Counted from the stretch's first letter, positions 35,786 to 47,645 are shown. The stretch is DNA of 64,000 nucleotides from Peromyscus leucopus (GCF_004664715.2 NC_051072.1:28137997-28201996); one strand, 5' to 3'. The notes: generated by a model not told the origin, from the sequence alone. Numbers and translations are program-made.

Positions 35786-38095
35786 ATGAAACAGAGAATT
35801 ATATTCTTATTTTTTAAATAAATAAGAGAACATAAAATAGTAACCTCCTTACTTAGGCTTGCAATTATTATTGCAGCAATCTGAATTTATATTTCTTTGA
35901 GACTACCTATTTCAAGATGAAATGCTTACCAATCACGTGTATACAGGACAATCTCTAAGGCAACCTTAATTTTTGTACTATCTTGTTTTAAATGTTTTGT
36001 TTATATAAATGACAAGCCAAGAAAATAAAATTCATTTGAAATGTGCATTACATTGTGGTCCCTCTCTAAAAAAGAACAAAGGATTGCTTGATGGATGCCT
36101 GGTGCTTTGTTCCAATCCTCTTCAGTTTTAACCTCTGCACTCTTCACACACATGGAAAACAGGAACCAGAAGAGAGGAGATCACAGACAAATGCTCTAAA
36201 AACTGAGCCTGTCGTCAAAGCTCTTGGATTCTGTCTCTTTTATCTTACTTTATTATGGCAACCGAAATGGTACTCTGGGGAACTTTATACACCTGAAGCT
36301 GCTTCTTAACAGGTTTTTGGGGGGTCACAGGGTTATTTGAAGAATCTTTGACCTATTTCTATGGAGAAGAAAAGACTCCAAGATACCTTTCATAAGATTT
36401 TGAATCTAGACACCCATGTAACAGTTACAATTTCTAGTCCAAGGTTTGCTTATGTGGAAACCTCAAAAAACGGTGCCTTCAAAGCATTTTCCCCATCCTC
36501 ACTTCCACTCATGCCTCCTGCTTGCACCCTCCATACCCTCCTGCATCCAAGCCATGAGATAGCACACACCCTCCCAATGCTCTTGTGATGCACTTGTTCC
36601 TGTCTTCATAGGAACATTATCTGTGACATTCCCATGGCCTTCTACAAGCATGGTGCAATGGCTAGAATTCATTACCCCCTTTAAAATAGCAAATCCTCTC
36701 CGGAGTTTGCACAAGAAGATTTCCTATACATGGCTTGGTGAGAGCCAAAACCACAAACACATGTAAAAAATTAATAAAAATCATATTTCCAAGAGTGAGA
36801 ATAAATTGTCTGTATGTACATGACAAGTATGCATAGAGATAAAAGTTAAAAACACATCTGTTTTACTGTACCTTCAGATCCTATGCTCAGCTGAGGTAAA
36901 GAGCATACAGGCTTCCATACCCTTACCTGGAACCAAGACTATTCAGGACCTAAGGTTTCTTCTCATCTCCTCCCTTTGCCCAAGCTGGGGGAGGGGGATG
37001 TAGCTATGAAGCTTTTAGTGTGTGCCCCTGTTGAAACACATATGAGGTAAAATACAGGCAGTAGATGTCTAAGAAAGAGGGGCAGTGGAGAAGGAAGGAA
37101 GGAACGACTATCAAATCTTTCCCCTCAAACCTGATGCATGCGATACTCTTATATAACAACTCTTCTGCTAGTTCTAAATATTTTTATTATTTTCTTTGTT
37201 ACGGAAATGAATAAATTCGAGAGATCTTCATGAATTAGTATGATTTTCATAACAATTGTGCTTGGTTGAAAAATTTTTTTCAGTGGTAAACAATTCACCC
37301 TCAAGTGTATATGTCTAGGTGTGGTATTCTTCTGTACATGGCTAACCAGCTGGAAAGCCCACAACTATAAAAAATAAGACCTTTTAATAAAATTGAATTA
37401 TGCTTTAAAATATGTTAAATTTCAGCTTACTTAAGTGAATTTATTTATATGCTATTAATCACTTACCATTTTATTATTCTTTTAATATTAATTAGCAAGT
37501 ATAATCATGATTATATAAATCTATCATATAAAAATAATTGTCTTCCACAATTTTTAAATTAGTTGTTATGGGTGTAAAATCAAAGACAGCGGAGAAAATA
37601 GTTTATAAACTGACATTGTTTATGTCAGGAGCAGGCCTTTTCATTGTTTTTAGTCAGGAACTCTCAATATTGTGTTCAACTCTCCAGTCCAGATGAGAAA
37701 TCTCACCAACTCTACTCTCCATATTACTAATTTGTCATTTCCTTGGATTCAAAACAAGAACATGAATCAAGATTCTTCTTTTTGTCCAAGCTCTCACAGA
37801 CCATCAAAGGCATAAGAAAATAAGAGTTAGGATTCTTACCAGTATGTTCATAAAACACTATTAAAATCTATACCAGGATATGTGTCCAAATAACAAAAAA
37901 AAAATCCTTTCTTGCTCTTCTGTAAATATTTTTGATCCAGTTGAAAACTCTGAAAGGTTACTCCCATTGTAGCATGCAATGCACATTTTATAAGTTATAA
38001 AATACTTACTGTACAATAAGTCATTTGATCCAATGGAAAAAGAATAAGGGAGAAAAGGAAAATAAAATTTACTCACTTGGACAAAAATAACTTCT
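35786..38095. other. Unassigned AT-rich sequence
   Basis: No repeat or gene recognised over about 2.3 kb. The region 37380-37560 is very AT-rich. Frames of 70-75 codons at 36088, 36361 and 36499 lack support. Confidence 0.4.
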
Positions 38096-38460
38096 TGAAA
38101 GTTTCTGGAACATTACTTTTTAAAAATTATTAATTATTTCAGCATTTTATAAAATGTGCTTTGATTACATTCCAACTCCTCCCAGATCTACCCCATCTCC
38201 ATACTGCACTCAACCTCATGCCTTTGTTTTTAATTAACACTCTATCTGCTCCATTTTTGTATTGTCAGTAAACTTCTGGGTATGGGTCCATCCACCAAAG
38301 TATGGTTAACCCACTAAGAGCCACACCATTAAATGAAAGTGATTTTTCCTTCATTGGAAACAAACAACTGTCCACAGCTCCTCAATTATGGATAGGGACT
38401 TTTGAATCCCTTCCTGTTGCATGCTAGAATCTTGATTAACTTTATCTTGACCTTTTAATA
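38096..38460. mobile_element. L1-related rodent repeat fragment
   Basis: 'tgattacattccaactcctc', 'tatgggtccatccaccaaag', 'tatggttaacccactaagag' and 'ccacagctcctcaattatgg' follow a rodent L1-associated module I recall. The exact position in L1 and the strand are uncertain. Confidence 0.45.
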
Positions 38461-38660
38461 TTCATGTTTTTATACCTTTGCTTTCTGGACTAAATCTACA
38501 AAGCTAAAGAGAACTTTGAACATTGTTTGAAATAAATACTATTTTACATCACTGTTTTAAGATTCTCTGGTTTTAGCTAATGGGGAAGAAGACTAATTGA
38601 TCATGTTTTATGTCTGCAAAGATCTTAATATTTACATTATATATGTAAGCTACTGCATAG

Positions 38661-39005
38661 TTAACATTGTCCACTTGATACAATCTAGAGTCTAACCTGA
38701 GAGTGCCTGTGGAGGGATTATCTTAATTACATTAATAGATACGAGAAGACTCACCCACTATGGCATCACCATTTCCTAAGCTTGGAGTTTTGTACTAAAT
38801 AAAAAGGAGAAAGCAAGCTGAACATGTATGTGTTAGTTCATTGCTCTCTACTCATAACTGTGGATGTGGCTTCTTCAATTTCCTGCCACTTGATTTTCCT
38901 ACAATGTGGGACTGTAACCTGGAATTATGAGCCAAATAAACCAATTCTCCCTGTGTTGCTTTTGTTAGGATATTTTACCACAGCAATGGGAAAAGAAACC
39001 AAGAC
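38661..39005 (-). mobile_element. RMER1-like rodent interspersed repeat
   Basis: 'ctaaataaaaaggagaaagc', 'gactgtaacctggaattatg', 'gagccaaataaaccaattct' and 'ttgttaggatattttaccac' then 'agcaatgggaaaagaaacc' are the reverse complement of the 'gctgtgataaaatacc' subfamily. The element is long and moderately diverged. Confidence 0.6.
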
Positions 39006-39519
39006 AGCTGCTATTAATAATAATTTGTCACGATTAAAGAAAAAATTAGACAGTCCTTTGACTGTCAGGTTGTTATCCTAATGAAAAGCTGTCAAGATAA
39101 TTTTATTTTACTCTGAAGTGTCTCCATCAATTAACTTTTGCTGATTACTAGAACATTAACCTTGGTTGCCTTTCAAATCTGCTATTCCCGGCATGGCATG
39201 TAAATACAAATATGGTATCAAATATCTTACTGTTCAAAGTTGATCTAGTGGTTTTTTTTCTCTTTTATGCCATGTATATAAATAAAAGTGAATGTCTCAA
39301 TCATGAAAAAATGCATTAAATATTTTCTGTGATCAAATAGGTGTATCAGAAAATGGCCAAATAAATCTTAAATCTTATGAAATATATAGACTCTATTCGA
39401 GTTTTTAACATCCTTGGATTTACTATATGATCATGTGAAACTGTAAAATAATTGATTCAAGAAAATTATAACTTTTTTGTTTGGTTTGGTTTTGACTTAT
39501 TACATCATTTATGATGGAA

Positions 39520-39585
39520 TCCACAGCCTTGTGAATGTCGATTTGTGTTCTACCGTTGAACTACATTTCTACCCACACCTATTGT
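39520..39585 (-). mobile_element. Possible ID/B4-like fragment
   Basis: 'ccacagccttgtgaatgtcg' then 'tgtgttctaccgttgaacta' and 'catttctaccc' resemble the antisense of the ID-type tRNA-derived head ('tgttctaccactgagctaca'). It is very short. Confidence 0.35.
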
Positions 39586-39734
39586 TATTTAGTGCTAGGA
39601 ATAGCAGAAATGATAACTACAATATCGCTCAGGAAGGTGAGCTAGACCAACATAATCCCTTCTTATATTCTAAATCTTATTCTTATACCCACACATAAAT
39701 GTAGCTACAACTCTTTATCCAAGAAACCTCTCTT

Positions 39735-40435
39735 TATAGCAAATGGAGACCATCCCAGAAAAGCACAACTGGACACCATGCAGAGATCAACAGAATATGG
39801 GTGTGCCAGCACCAACAGACACCTCTGCATTACAGCTCTTGCACCTTCACCTCAAGGAACAATGTGGAAGAGGGGCAGAAAGATTGTGAGAGCCAGAAGA
39901 TCAGGAAGTCTGCTGTGAAACTATCTCTCCTAGAAATTATTGCATAAATAAGAATTATTGCATAAATAAGAATGTGAAACTATCTCTCCTAGAAATTATT
40001 GCATAAATAAGAATGGTAATATCAACTGATATGTTAACTGAAAAGAGAGAAAATCTCATGGAGTCCCACCCCTAGACAAAGAACTACAGGCAACCAATGA
40101 CTGCTGGGAGAAGGAGAATTAGCATCCCCTAGGGATGAGCCCCTTATTGGCTGTTCAATGCGGACTCATCAGCCCTGAAACCATATACACACAAACAACA
40201 AAAAATAGACTCAACAAATTATTAAGAATATATATATATATATACATATATATTGTTCACACATGTACACACACATATGTAACAATAATAATCAAAGAAA
40301 GAGTTTATCTACTTGAGAATGGAAGGAGCATGGGAAGGGTCCAAGGGAGTGTGGTTGGGAGAGGATGGAGAAAGGGGAAGAAGGGAAATTGATGCAATTC
40401 CATTTCAATTAAAAGCATATTAATTTTTTTTACAG
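39735..40435 (+). mobile_element. Rodent L1 3' UTR with local duplication
   Basis: 'ggcagaaagattgtgagagc' and 'atctcatggagtcccacccc', then 'aagaactacaggcaaccaat', 'gggagaaggagaattagcat', 'taacaataataatcaaagaa' and the terminal 'gaaattgatgcaattcc' are L1 3' UTR. A 59-bp offset direct duplication (39915-39954 and 39974-40014) and an AT/CA tract at 40228-40258 lie within it. Confidence 0.7.
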
Positions 40436-40545
40436 AAGAGTATCTCTGTATGGAAATATAGAGACAGCAGAAACCCTAAAATAAAAGAATGGGATGAGTC
40501 TTTATAGATGTTTGGCAGAACAACAGCAAGTCTTAGGTCAAGTTA

Positions 40546-40670
40546 TCATAGTATATCAATGGTCGTGTTAATATAGCAGGGAAAAATTTTCATGGTGACC
40601 CACCACTAGACAAAAAACTAATGACTGCTCGGAGCAGGAGAATTAGCATCTCCTAAAGATAAACAATTGT
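40546..40670 (+). mobile_element. Partial second copy of the L1 3' UTR module
   Basis: 'atagcagggaaaaattttca', 'tggtgacccaccactagac' and 'gcaggagaattagcatctcc' repeat the 40021-40130 portion of the preceding L1 in a more diverged form. Confidence 0.5.
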
Positions 40671-41015
40671 TGCTTCTGGGTTGTTGGGCTTAGGAAGGGT
40701 GCAGTGGCCTTCCTTGGAGTCATGATGAGACTTTGTTATCTAATCTTTCATTGTTTTTGGTGTGACTGTTAAGTAATTAACCTCCTCCACCTCTCTTCTC
40801 CATCCTCCGGTCCTTGTAATTAAATATAAAACCCTTCAGAATTTTTCACTTTGTAATGATAAACAGGGAGGGAGGTAAGAAAGTAACTTTGATCATCTCT
40901 AGGGATGAAGGGACTTAATGACAAGGACACTCAGAACTCATCATTTAGTGAGCTAATAATCATTATATTGTTGCTTATACTTTGGGGTATTTGCTTTATA
41001 GTCATTTTTAAAGTC
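40671..41015. other. Unassigned sequence
   Basis: Nothing recognised. Confidence 0.4.
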
Positions 41016-41130
41016 ACTGCTTGATGGCACATGCCTATAATCCTAGTGCTTTGGAAGATTTGCTGCAAATGGAAGGCCAGCCTCTGCTACATAGCAAGAC
41101 CCTACCTCAAAAATAAAATAAAGCTTAATA
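41016..41130 (+). mobile_element. Old B1-like SINE
   Basis: 'gatggcacatgcctataatc', 'ctagtgctttggaagatttg', 'ggaaggccagcctctgctac' and 'atagcaagaccctacctc' follow B1 order. The A-rich tail is 'aaaaataaaataaag'. Confidence 0.65.
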
Positions 41131-41719
41131 AAATCACTATGTACACTTTATATACTGCTTGGTGGATTTCATAATTAAGAAAATAGAAAGAAGAAAGGAA
41201 TAAAAGAAGAAAGAATTAATGATTGCTGGTGGTAGTTGCCTTTTTCACTGAGTTCTTTATTTAGGCTTCATGGCATTGTTGCTTACATTTTAGAAAGCTA
41301 TTTAAACTATTACCTGTCTTGCATCTCTCTTCAAAACTTCTCAGAGACCATGTTTCTTAAATGAAAGTAAGAACTGTCATTCAAAGTACAATAGCCATTC
41401 TAGGAAACTCATCCAAATATCTTTTAAACAATCACCTGCTCTTTAGAAAAACTTATCTTCAAAGTCCCCCCAGAAGCTGTGGACTTTGTTTCCCTTCTGT
41501 TTGCAAACCTGGGTGGTCTGCATAGCAACCATGCTTTACTTGAAATATCTGCCCTTGCAGTTGCTAGAAGCTGCTTGCCCACTGTGTGTGCATGGTGTGA
41601 GAGCAGCTGAGGATTAGCTAATTGAGGTGTTAGCTTGAATTATTAAGTCTGCAATTAATGCCTATTCTTTTCTCCAGTTTATAAACAGGCTGTGGGATTA
41701 ACATGAATGTGGCCAAATT
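41131..41719. other. Unassigned sequence with possible regulatory content
   Basis: No repeat recognised. The part at about 41540-41700 is rich in ATTA/TAAT cores (see findings). Confidence 0.35.
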
Positions 41720-41815
41720 CTATTTGTCATCGTACCAGTTACACAACCTTAAGCAAGTCTATTTACTTCTCCAAAACTTAACTTCACCTTGTGAAACTGA
41801 TGGAAAAAATATAAA
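41720..41815 (+). mobile_element. MIR SINE fragment
   Basis: 'ccagttacacaaccttaagc', 'aagtctatttacttctccaa' and 'aacttcaccttgtgaaactg' followed by 'atggaaaaaatataaa' match the MIR core ('gtgaccttgggcaagtc...ctcagtttcctcatctgtaaaatgg') with typical ancient divergence. Confidence 0.55.
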
Positions 41816-41825
41816 AAGATGAGTG

Positions 41826-41945
41826 TCTTTGCTTCTTTGCCCGTGGCTGTGAAAAATACTCTAAAAGAGTCATTTAAAGAAGAGAAGGTTTATTTTTGCT
41901 CACAGTACCAGGAACAGTCTATCATGGCAGGAGTTGGAAGAAGAA
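41826..41945 (+). mobile_element. RMER1-like repeat, 5' fragment
   Basis: 'gtggctgtgaaaaatactc', 'gaagagaaggtttatttttg' and 'ctcacagtaccaggaacag' followed by 'tctatcatggcaggag' are the head of the family. It stops at about 41945, abutting an L1 tip. Confidence 0.5.
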
Positions 41946-41995
41946 AGAGGGACTAGGGAAATGACGCAATTATATTTTAATTTAAAAAGGAAACA
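41946..41995 (+). mobile_element. Rodent L1 3' tip fragment
   Basis: 'gggaaatgacgcaattatat' followed by 'tttaatttaaaaagg' is the end of an L1 3' UTR. It directly follows the truncated RMER1-like piece, suggesting a deletion or fusion. Confidence 0.45.
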
Positions 41996-42683
41996 AAGAT
42001 ATTTAGTCACTGTGTAGAGGTTCTTCTACGTAAAGCAATTAAGTTTATTTATCTATTTACAGTTTTTAAAATGACAAGAAAGCAGGGAGATACAGAAGCA
42101 CTCTGTCTATTGAATGGACAAGGAGAGCGCCAATTTTGCTGACACATAAGGGAGCATTAGAAGACAAATTTGATGAAGTGAAGAGGGCTCTGGCTTTGGG
42201 TAACCTTAATGCCAGATATGAATGCCTGCTCAAACTCATATATTTCAGAGTATTATGGGGACATAAGATAGGCTGTAGGGGAAATCAGACTGTTGTGGAC
42301 CTGAAGCTTGGCTCTGTCCATAGCAAGCTGGATGATTTCATACAGGTGGCGAAATCTGTCCAAGTCTTTTCTTCATTCATGCAAAGAAGTTGGTCCTACT
42401 TATTGCAGAAGCTTTGGTAGAGTCAATTAAATAATTCATGCAAAGTGTTTGGTATGTGGCCTTTATGGTATTAAGCAATAGTACCACTAACAGTTACTAC
42501 TACAGAGCTATCTTGACAGTAGGAAGAACAATGGTTGCCAGGGGAAAGAAGAGAAAAAAGGCGATAAATCTATAGAACACAAATGTTTTAGGGAAGAGAA
42601 ACTATGCTATGTGACATTACAGTTGTGTATATATGACATTAGTAAAATAAAAAATAAAGTACATGAAAAACTAAAATGTTTTA
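41996..42683. other. Unassigned sequence
   Basis: Nothing recognised. The 94-codon plus-strand frame at 42136-42420 has no identifiable domain and no splice or promoter support. Confidence 0.4.
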
Positions 42684-42898
42684 GGCCTGAAGAGATGGCT
42701 AAGCAGTTAAGAGCACTTGTTGCTCTTCCTGACAACCCAGATTGGATTCCCAGCACCCACAAGGTATTTCACAACCATTCGTGACTCCAGTTCCAAAGAA
42801 TCTGAGGCCCTCTTCTGACTTCTGAACATACATGGTACACATATATGCACATGAACAAGCAGTCATCAATTAAAATAACTAAAGACAAAAAAAAAACT
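42684..42898 (+). mobile_element. B2 SINE
   Basis: 'ggcctgaagagatggctaag', 'cagttaagagcacttgttgc', 'ttggattcccagcacccaca' and 'tctgaggccctcttctgact' give a nearly complete B2, with the pol III A-box and B-box regions in its tRNA-derived head and an A tail at 42888-42896. Flanking 'aactaaaatgt' and 'aactaaatgta' may be a decayed target duplication. Confidence 0.8.
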
Positions 42899-44138
42899 AA
42901 ATGTAGGTTTGTCTTAAAGTCACCATCCCTGGTGCTCAGTTGCACAGTTGACTGAGACAGTTGACAGCATCCAACTGTCATATAATGTCATCAGCAGAGA
43001 TGATCATATGTACTCAAAACGTGTTTTCCAGAGGGACAGTGCATGTTACTCCAGGTATGATTTCATAATTGTCCACAGTTTGGTTTTCAGTTGTACTGTA
43101 ACTATTAAAATGCTTCTCCTGACTTATTTATGAAACAATATAAATTAACACAATTAATTTCCAATTTGATCACTGTCCCAATTAGATTTCATAGAAAAGA
43201 AGCCTTTGTAAAGATTTTAAAAAGTGATTTCCTCCCCACATCCTATCCATCCTCTATACCAAACTAGTATTTTTTTTTTCAATACTAGTGAAAAGTGATA
43301 TGGTTTCTTTCAGTCTCATAGGGACCTCATCTTAACTATTTTTGGATCGATGTCATCTCCCTGAAACTCCACTAGATCAGACTTCTATATGAACATAGAT
43401 AAGTTTAAGATTATAATATTCTGAAGGAAAGAAGAGTGTTACTCAACAATAAGGGGAAAATGTTATACCTATTTGTGAAATATTAAGAAACTTCCAAGTG
43501 TTACTGTGATAAGGAATAAACACCAGTGAGGACTCGGCAGAGGGAAGTGTAAAATTCTACTTCAATGCAGTGTCATCTTTCTGCTGTATCATAAGGGACA
43601 GGTGGGATTTAAATGAACAGGAATATATTCCAGATTAAATTAATAGAGAGCTCTGACATGGAAAAGGCAATGGTCACGCCAGCAAGAAGTTAAGTTCCCT
43701 GCCATCTCAGTATCTCTGCAGCAAGCAGGAACATAATGCATTCTTCTGGAAGACTTATTTAAAATGTCCAAGTCAATACACCTGAAAATTGCATTGGTGA
43801 AAATAGCAAACGCCTTTTCTTCTGCAAAGGACTAAAAGAATGGTTTGGAGTTTGGGTTTTTTGTTTGTTTCATTTTGTGTTTTTTTTGTACCATTTCAAC
43901 CCATTTGTTCTATTACTGTTTACTCTACCTTTCTAGATGAAATGGTGAAACACAGCCCCAGTTTTCTGAGCCAGGTATTTCCAATTATCTGAATGTTCCA
44001 GCGATTGAGAATGCCAGCACTAGCCAAGCATGGCATCCTGTCCACTGTACTTAGGAACTGGGAATGCACACAGAGGGAAGCTGCACTGTTGTTTGTGACA
44101 GGGAGGTCTCAACTGTTGTTAAGAAAATTACCAGCTTG
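42899..44138. other. Unassigned AT-rich sequence
   Basis: No repeat or gene recognised apart from short T/A runs and GTTT-rich sequence near 43858-43888. Confidence 0.4.
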
Positions 44139-44341
44139 CAGGTGGTTCTCAACCTTCCTAATGCTGCAACCCCTTAATACAGTTCCTCATGTTGTGGTGA
44201 CCCCCAACCATAAAATTATTCCATTGTTACTTCGTAACTATAATTTTGCTACTGTTATGAGTCATAATGTAAATATCTGATATTCAGGATATCTGGTATG
44301 CGACCCTGTGGGGATCGAGACTCACAGGTTGAGAACTGCTG
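44139..44341 (-). mobile_element. URR1-like hAT-Charlie DNA transposon
   Basis: It starts CAGGTGGTTCTCAACCTTCC and ends GGTTGAGAACTGCTG. It is the inverted relative of the copies at 13138 and 47130. Internal 'ccaaccataaaattattcc' and 'gtaaatatctgatattcagg' are diagnostic. No coding capacity. Confidence 0.85.
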
Positions 44342-45150
44342 ACTTAGAGGCCATTGAAGGTGGACTATCTCTCATTATCTGCTTTGTACACTATATCACA
44401 AGTGTCTCCCTTTGGATTTAAAATGCATAATAGAAGATGGAGGCTATCAGGGACTTGCTGAGTCCCATTAAGGGAAAGTTCCTTGCTCCTGGTCAGAAGG
44501 ATGGGATCTAAGTCTCTGGCTCTTGTGCTGGGTAGAGACATGGCATTCTGTTGTACCCTGGAGACTATATTAGTAGAAGACTATTGTCTCCTCCTTTAAG
44601 AATTAATCCAGCTGGGCCTGCCAATCGCCTGGCAAAGAGACCCTAACCCATGAAAGCTGATTCACCTGAATACATGCTAAGGAGCTAGGAGAATAATTAT
44701 CTCACTAACGAAACAACACAGTGTGCATCCCTGCAGGGCCACCCCAATGCAGCTGTTTACCGCACTTTGCCATGCAGCTCCTAAGCCTGCCTGCTTTTCT
44801 GAGTTCTAACTGAAAAATCTAACTTGTCCTTTTCCTTATTTCGGTCTTATTTTTGGACACTGGCCAAAAGCCTAAATAGGCTTTCCCTGACACTCTGGAA
44901 TACATCGTTCTTTTTCTGAAGCTCCTCTCCCTTCTACCATGCAGCTGCTCCCCACCCTCCACAGCTGACCATGCCCGCTTTCTCGGACCCTAACTCAAAA
45001 GTATGTCTCTCTCCCTCCTTCTTGTCCAATCTCCCTCTGACTGACAGCTGCCAAGATCACAGCTTGCAGACTTTTCTTTCAAACTCTAATAAAAATGGCC
45101 CTTAAGCTTCTTTCTGAGGTTTAAAATTACTTTATTAATGAAATTAAGAA
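44342..45150. other. Unassigned sequence, possibly LTR-derived in its second half
   Basis: The part at about 44590-45090 is C/T-rich and ends in 'aaactctaataaaaatggcc', which resembles the polyadenylation region of a retroviral LTR. I found no TG...CA boundaries or target duplication. Confidence 0.25.
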
Positions 45151-45303
45151 CCCTAAATGGGGTGCTAGGGAGATAGCTTGGGTCTTAAGAGAGGATGCTG
45201 CTCTCTCAGAAGACTAGAGTTTGGTTCCCAGACCTATATTAGGTGGCTCAAAACATGTAACTCTAGCTCCAGGGAATCCAAAGCCCTGTTCTGGCCTCTC
45301 CAG
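45151..45303 (+). mobile_element. B2/B3-type SINE
   Basis: 'ggggtgctagggagatagct', 'agagtttggttcccagacc', 'aggtggctcaaaacatgtaa' and 'ctctagctccagggaatcc' follow the B2 order. The tail runs into the CA array. Confidence 0.7.

Positions 45304-45348
<45 letters not shown>
45304..45348 (+). repeat. (CA)n microsatellite
   Basis: About 22 uninterrupted CA units at the tail of the B2-type element. Confidence 0.97.
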
Positions 45349-45350
<2 letters not shown>

Positions 45351-45477
45351 TACACACTTACCCAAACCCACACAGAAACACAAGAATAAATAATAAAATA
45401 AATCTTAAAGATAAAATAAGCCTAAAGGGAATCTAGATTTCCTTGATAACACTATGCACACATACTTTCTTTGGTTC

Positions 45478-45600
45478 AGCCCAGCAGCAGCTCCATGACA
45501 CCAGGGATCAAGTTTTGCCTATTTGTCAGCTAATTTAATTCCGATTCTTAGCACAGTGCCTGCTAGATTTCCTGAATATACAAATGTTTACCAGGCTGTC
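45478..45600 (+). mobile_element. L2-like LINE 3' end
   Basis: 'agctccatgacaccagggat', 'caagttttgcctatttgtc' and 'cttagcacagtgcctgcta' followed by 'gaatatacaaatgttta' match the conserved 3' end of mammalian L2 (the 'agcacagtgcctgg...aataaatgttt' motif). Confidence 0.5.
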
Positions 45601-46025
45601 TCTTTCGTTTCTGATCTCTGTACATAGCATACAGAAACCTAAAGACAATGGTAGGTATGGCTTCTCTTAATATTCTTCTAATACCATACTTTTTCAAAGG
45701 GAGCACGTGTACACAGTGATCTAACTTTTTTTTAAATTAAATACTCCAAATCTGAAAATTCATACATAAAATTCATTTTAAAAAATAAAAAGATATGGCA
45801 ACATTGTACCACACAGTCTGTCGGTCTGGTGCTCTAGCTGGCTTAGTTAAATGGATTCTACTCATTCCCTATTGCTCCCTTTTACTTTAGCACATTTCTT
45901 CTAGTTTCTTACTCTTCGAATCGTAAAGACATTTGATTTCATGGTTTCATGCATCCACCATGAAACATAATATGCTTTCTATTTAATGAGATAATTATAA
46001 AAAATGTTTAAATGTGCATCTACAG
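45601..46025. other. Unassigned sequence
   Basis: Nothing recognised. Confidence 0.4.
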
Positions 46026-46316
46026 TCAAATGCCTTAAATTTTCTATTGCTGTGATAAAACACCGTAATCCAAATAGCTTATGGAGGAAGGGGTTTATTT
46101 AAGTTTACAACTATGTCTCAGGTCACACTCCATCACTGGGGGAAGTCAGGGCAGTAATTCACATTGGTCAGGAACCTGGGGACAGAGCTGATACAGAAGC
46201 CATGGAGGTGTACTACTTACTGACTTGTTTCTCCACCTGCCTAGGGATGACATTTCTCCAGTGAGCTGTAATCATCTGTCAATCATCAATCACAAAAATA
46301 CAGTATAGGCTTAACG
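46026..46316 (+). mobile_element. RMER1-like repeat, left part (split by a B1)
   Basis: 'ttctattgctgtgataaaac' and 'ggggtttatttaagtttaca', then 'gaagtcagggcagtaattc', 'gaagccatggaggtgtacta' and 'caatcacaaaaatacagta' follow the family order. It is interrupted by a B1 at 46330 and resumes at 46523. Confidence 0.65.
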
Positions 46317-46325
46317 TTAGGCAAA

Positions 46326-46329
<4 letters not shown>
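46317..46329. repeat. Target-site duplication, left copy (B1 at 46330)
   Basis: The 13-mer ttaggcaaatctt is repeated exactly at 46523-46535. Confidence 0.85.
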
Positions 46330-46371
<42 letters not shown>

Positions 46372-46522
46372 GTTTTTCAAGACAGGGTTTTCTCTGTGTA
46401 GCTTTGCACCTTTCCTGGAACTCGCTTTGGAGACCAGGCTGGCCTCGAACTCACAGAGATCCTCCTGCTTCTGCCTTCCTAGTGCTGGTATTAAAGGCGT
46501 GCACCACCACTGCCTGGCGACT
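46330..46522 (-). mobile_element. B1 SINE with intact target duplication
   Basis: A T run to 46370 (a long poly(A) tail on the minus strand) is followed by 'agacagggttttctctgtgt', 'ggcctcgaactcacagagat' and 'ttaaaggcgtgcaccaccac'. It is a full-length, little-diverged B1 that landed in an RMER1-like element. Confidence 0.92.
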
Positions 46523-46625
46523 TTAGGCAAATCTTATCGAGGCATTTTCCTCAGTTGAGAGTCCCTCTTCCCTAATGACTAGCTCACATCACGTTGATAC
46601 AGAAATAGCCCTCACATCAAGTTTT
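46523..46625 (+). mobile_element. RMER1-like repeat, right part
   Basis: It begins with the second copy of the 13-bp duplication and continues 'atcgaggcattttcctcagt', then 'tgagagtccctcttcccta', completing the element interrupted by the B1. Confidence 0.6.
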
Positions 46626-47129
46626 CATTAACTATCATAACTTGAAAATAGCAGTTAGATATAGTGATAGTCATAATATACAAGCGACCATCTCCTATCA
46701 TTGAATTTCTTCTCACCACCAAAGCACAGATATCTCTCATGGCCTTTTCAATGATGAGGGGTATATGTATGCATATGTCATTGAACAACTCATTTTGAAA
46801 TAGCACAATAATCAAAGAGCTTGAGAAATTATGAATATTTTAAAGTAAATAAAGGTGAAAATACCCTTATCAAAATTTGTGTGGCACAATGAAAGCAGAG
46901 GAATATTTGGTTTTGAATAGATATACTGGAAAATAAGAGAGACCTAAAATCAGTTATCCAAACTTCCCCTTTAATAAATTACTAAAACAACTGCAAATTA
47001 AAGCCAAAGTAAACTGAAAAGAAGTAAAAATTACAACAGAAATCAAATAAATAAGAAACCAGCTAAGAAAAAGGAACAAAACCAAAAACTGGCTCTTTGT
47101 GAAGGTGATAAAATTGATATGCTTTAGGA
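46626..47129. other. Unassigned AT-rich sequence
   Basis: Nothing recognised. Confidence 0.4.
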
Positions 47130-47330
47130 CAGTGGTTCTCAACCTATGGGTCGCGACCCTTTTGGGGGGTCACATATCAGATATCCTGTATATCAGATAT
47201 TTACATTGTGATTCATAACAGTAGCAAAATTACAGTTATGAAGTAGCAACAAAAATAATTTTATGGTTGGGAGTCACAAAAGCATGAAAATCTGTATTAA
47301 CAGGTCACAGCATCAGGAAGGTTGAGAATA
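47130..47330 (+). mobile_element. URR1-like hAT-Charlie DNA transposon
   Basis: It starts CAGTGGTTCTCAACCTATGG with 'gtcgcgacccttttgggg', and contains 'tttacattgtgattcataac' and 'aattttatggttgggagtc'. It ends in 'ggaaggttgagaata'. It is nearly complete and in the same orientation as 13138. Confidence 0.88.
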
Positions 47331-47645
47331 CAATTACTAATATAAAAATGAGAGAAGGGACCTAACAGACCCATAAAATCTACTACTCTTAGGTTATAGG
47401 GAAAACCTATGAACTTTATCTTCTTTCTGTGTTTGGGAAACACTGTCCTTGAAATTGTGTTTTATTGTGGCCTTCTAATGCAGTCATTATATTATACTTT
47501 TAAAAGTCTTTTCCTGTAGTTGCCTTGGAGTTTTAGGACTACTTTCAAATAGTGTGCTGATCTTATGAAACAAAGATCTCCTTACCCTCTTCCATTCCTA
47601 CATCATTTACACATAAGCATGCATAAATGTTGATACATAGGTAAG
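47331..47645. other. Unassigned sequence
   Basis: Nothing recognised. Confidence 0.4.

Noticed and set aside
42136..42420. 94-codon plus-strand frame
   Set aside because: Plausible composition but no family match I can recall, no flanking exon signals and no conservation evidence.
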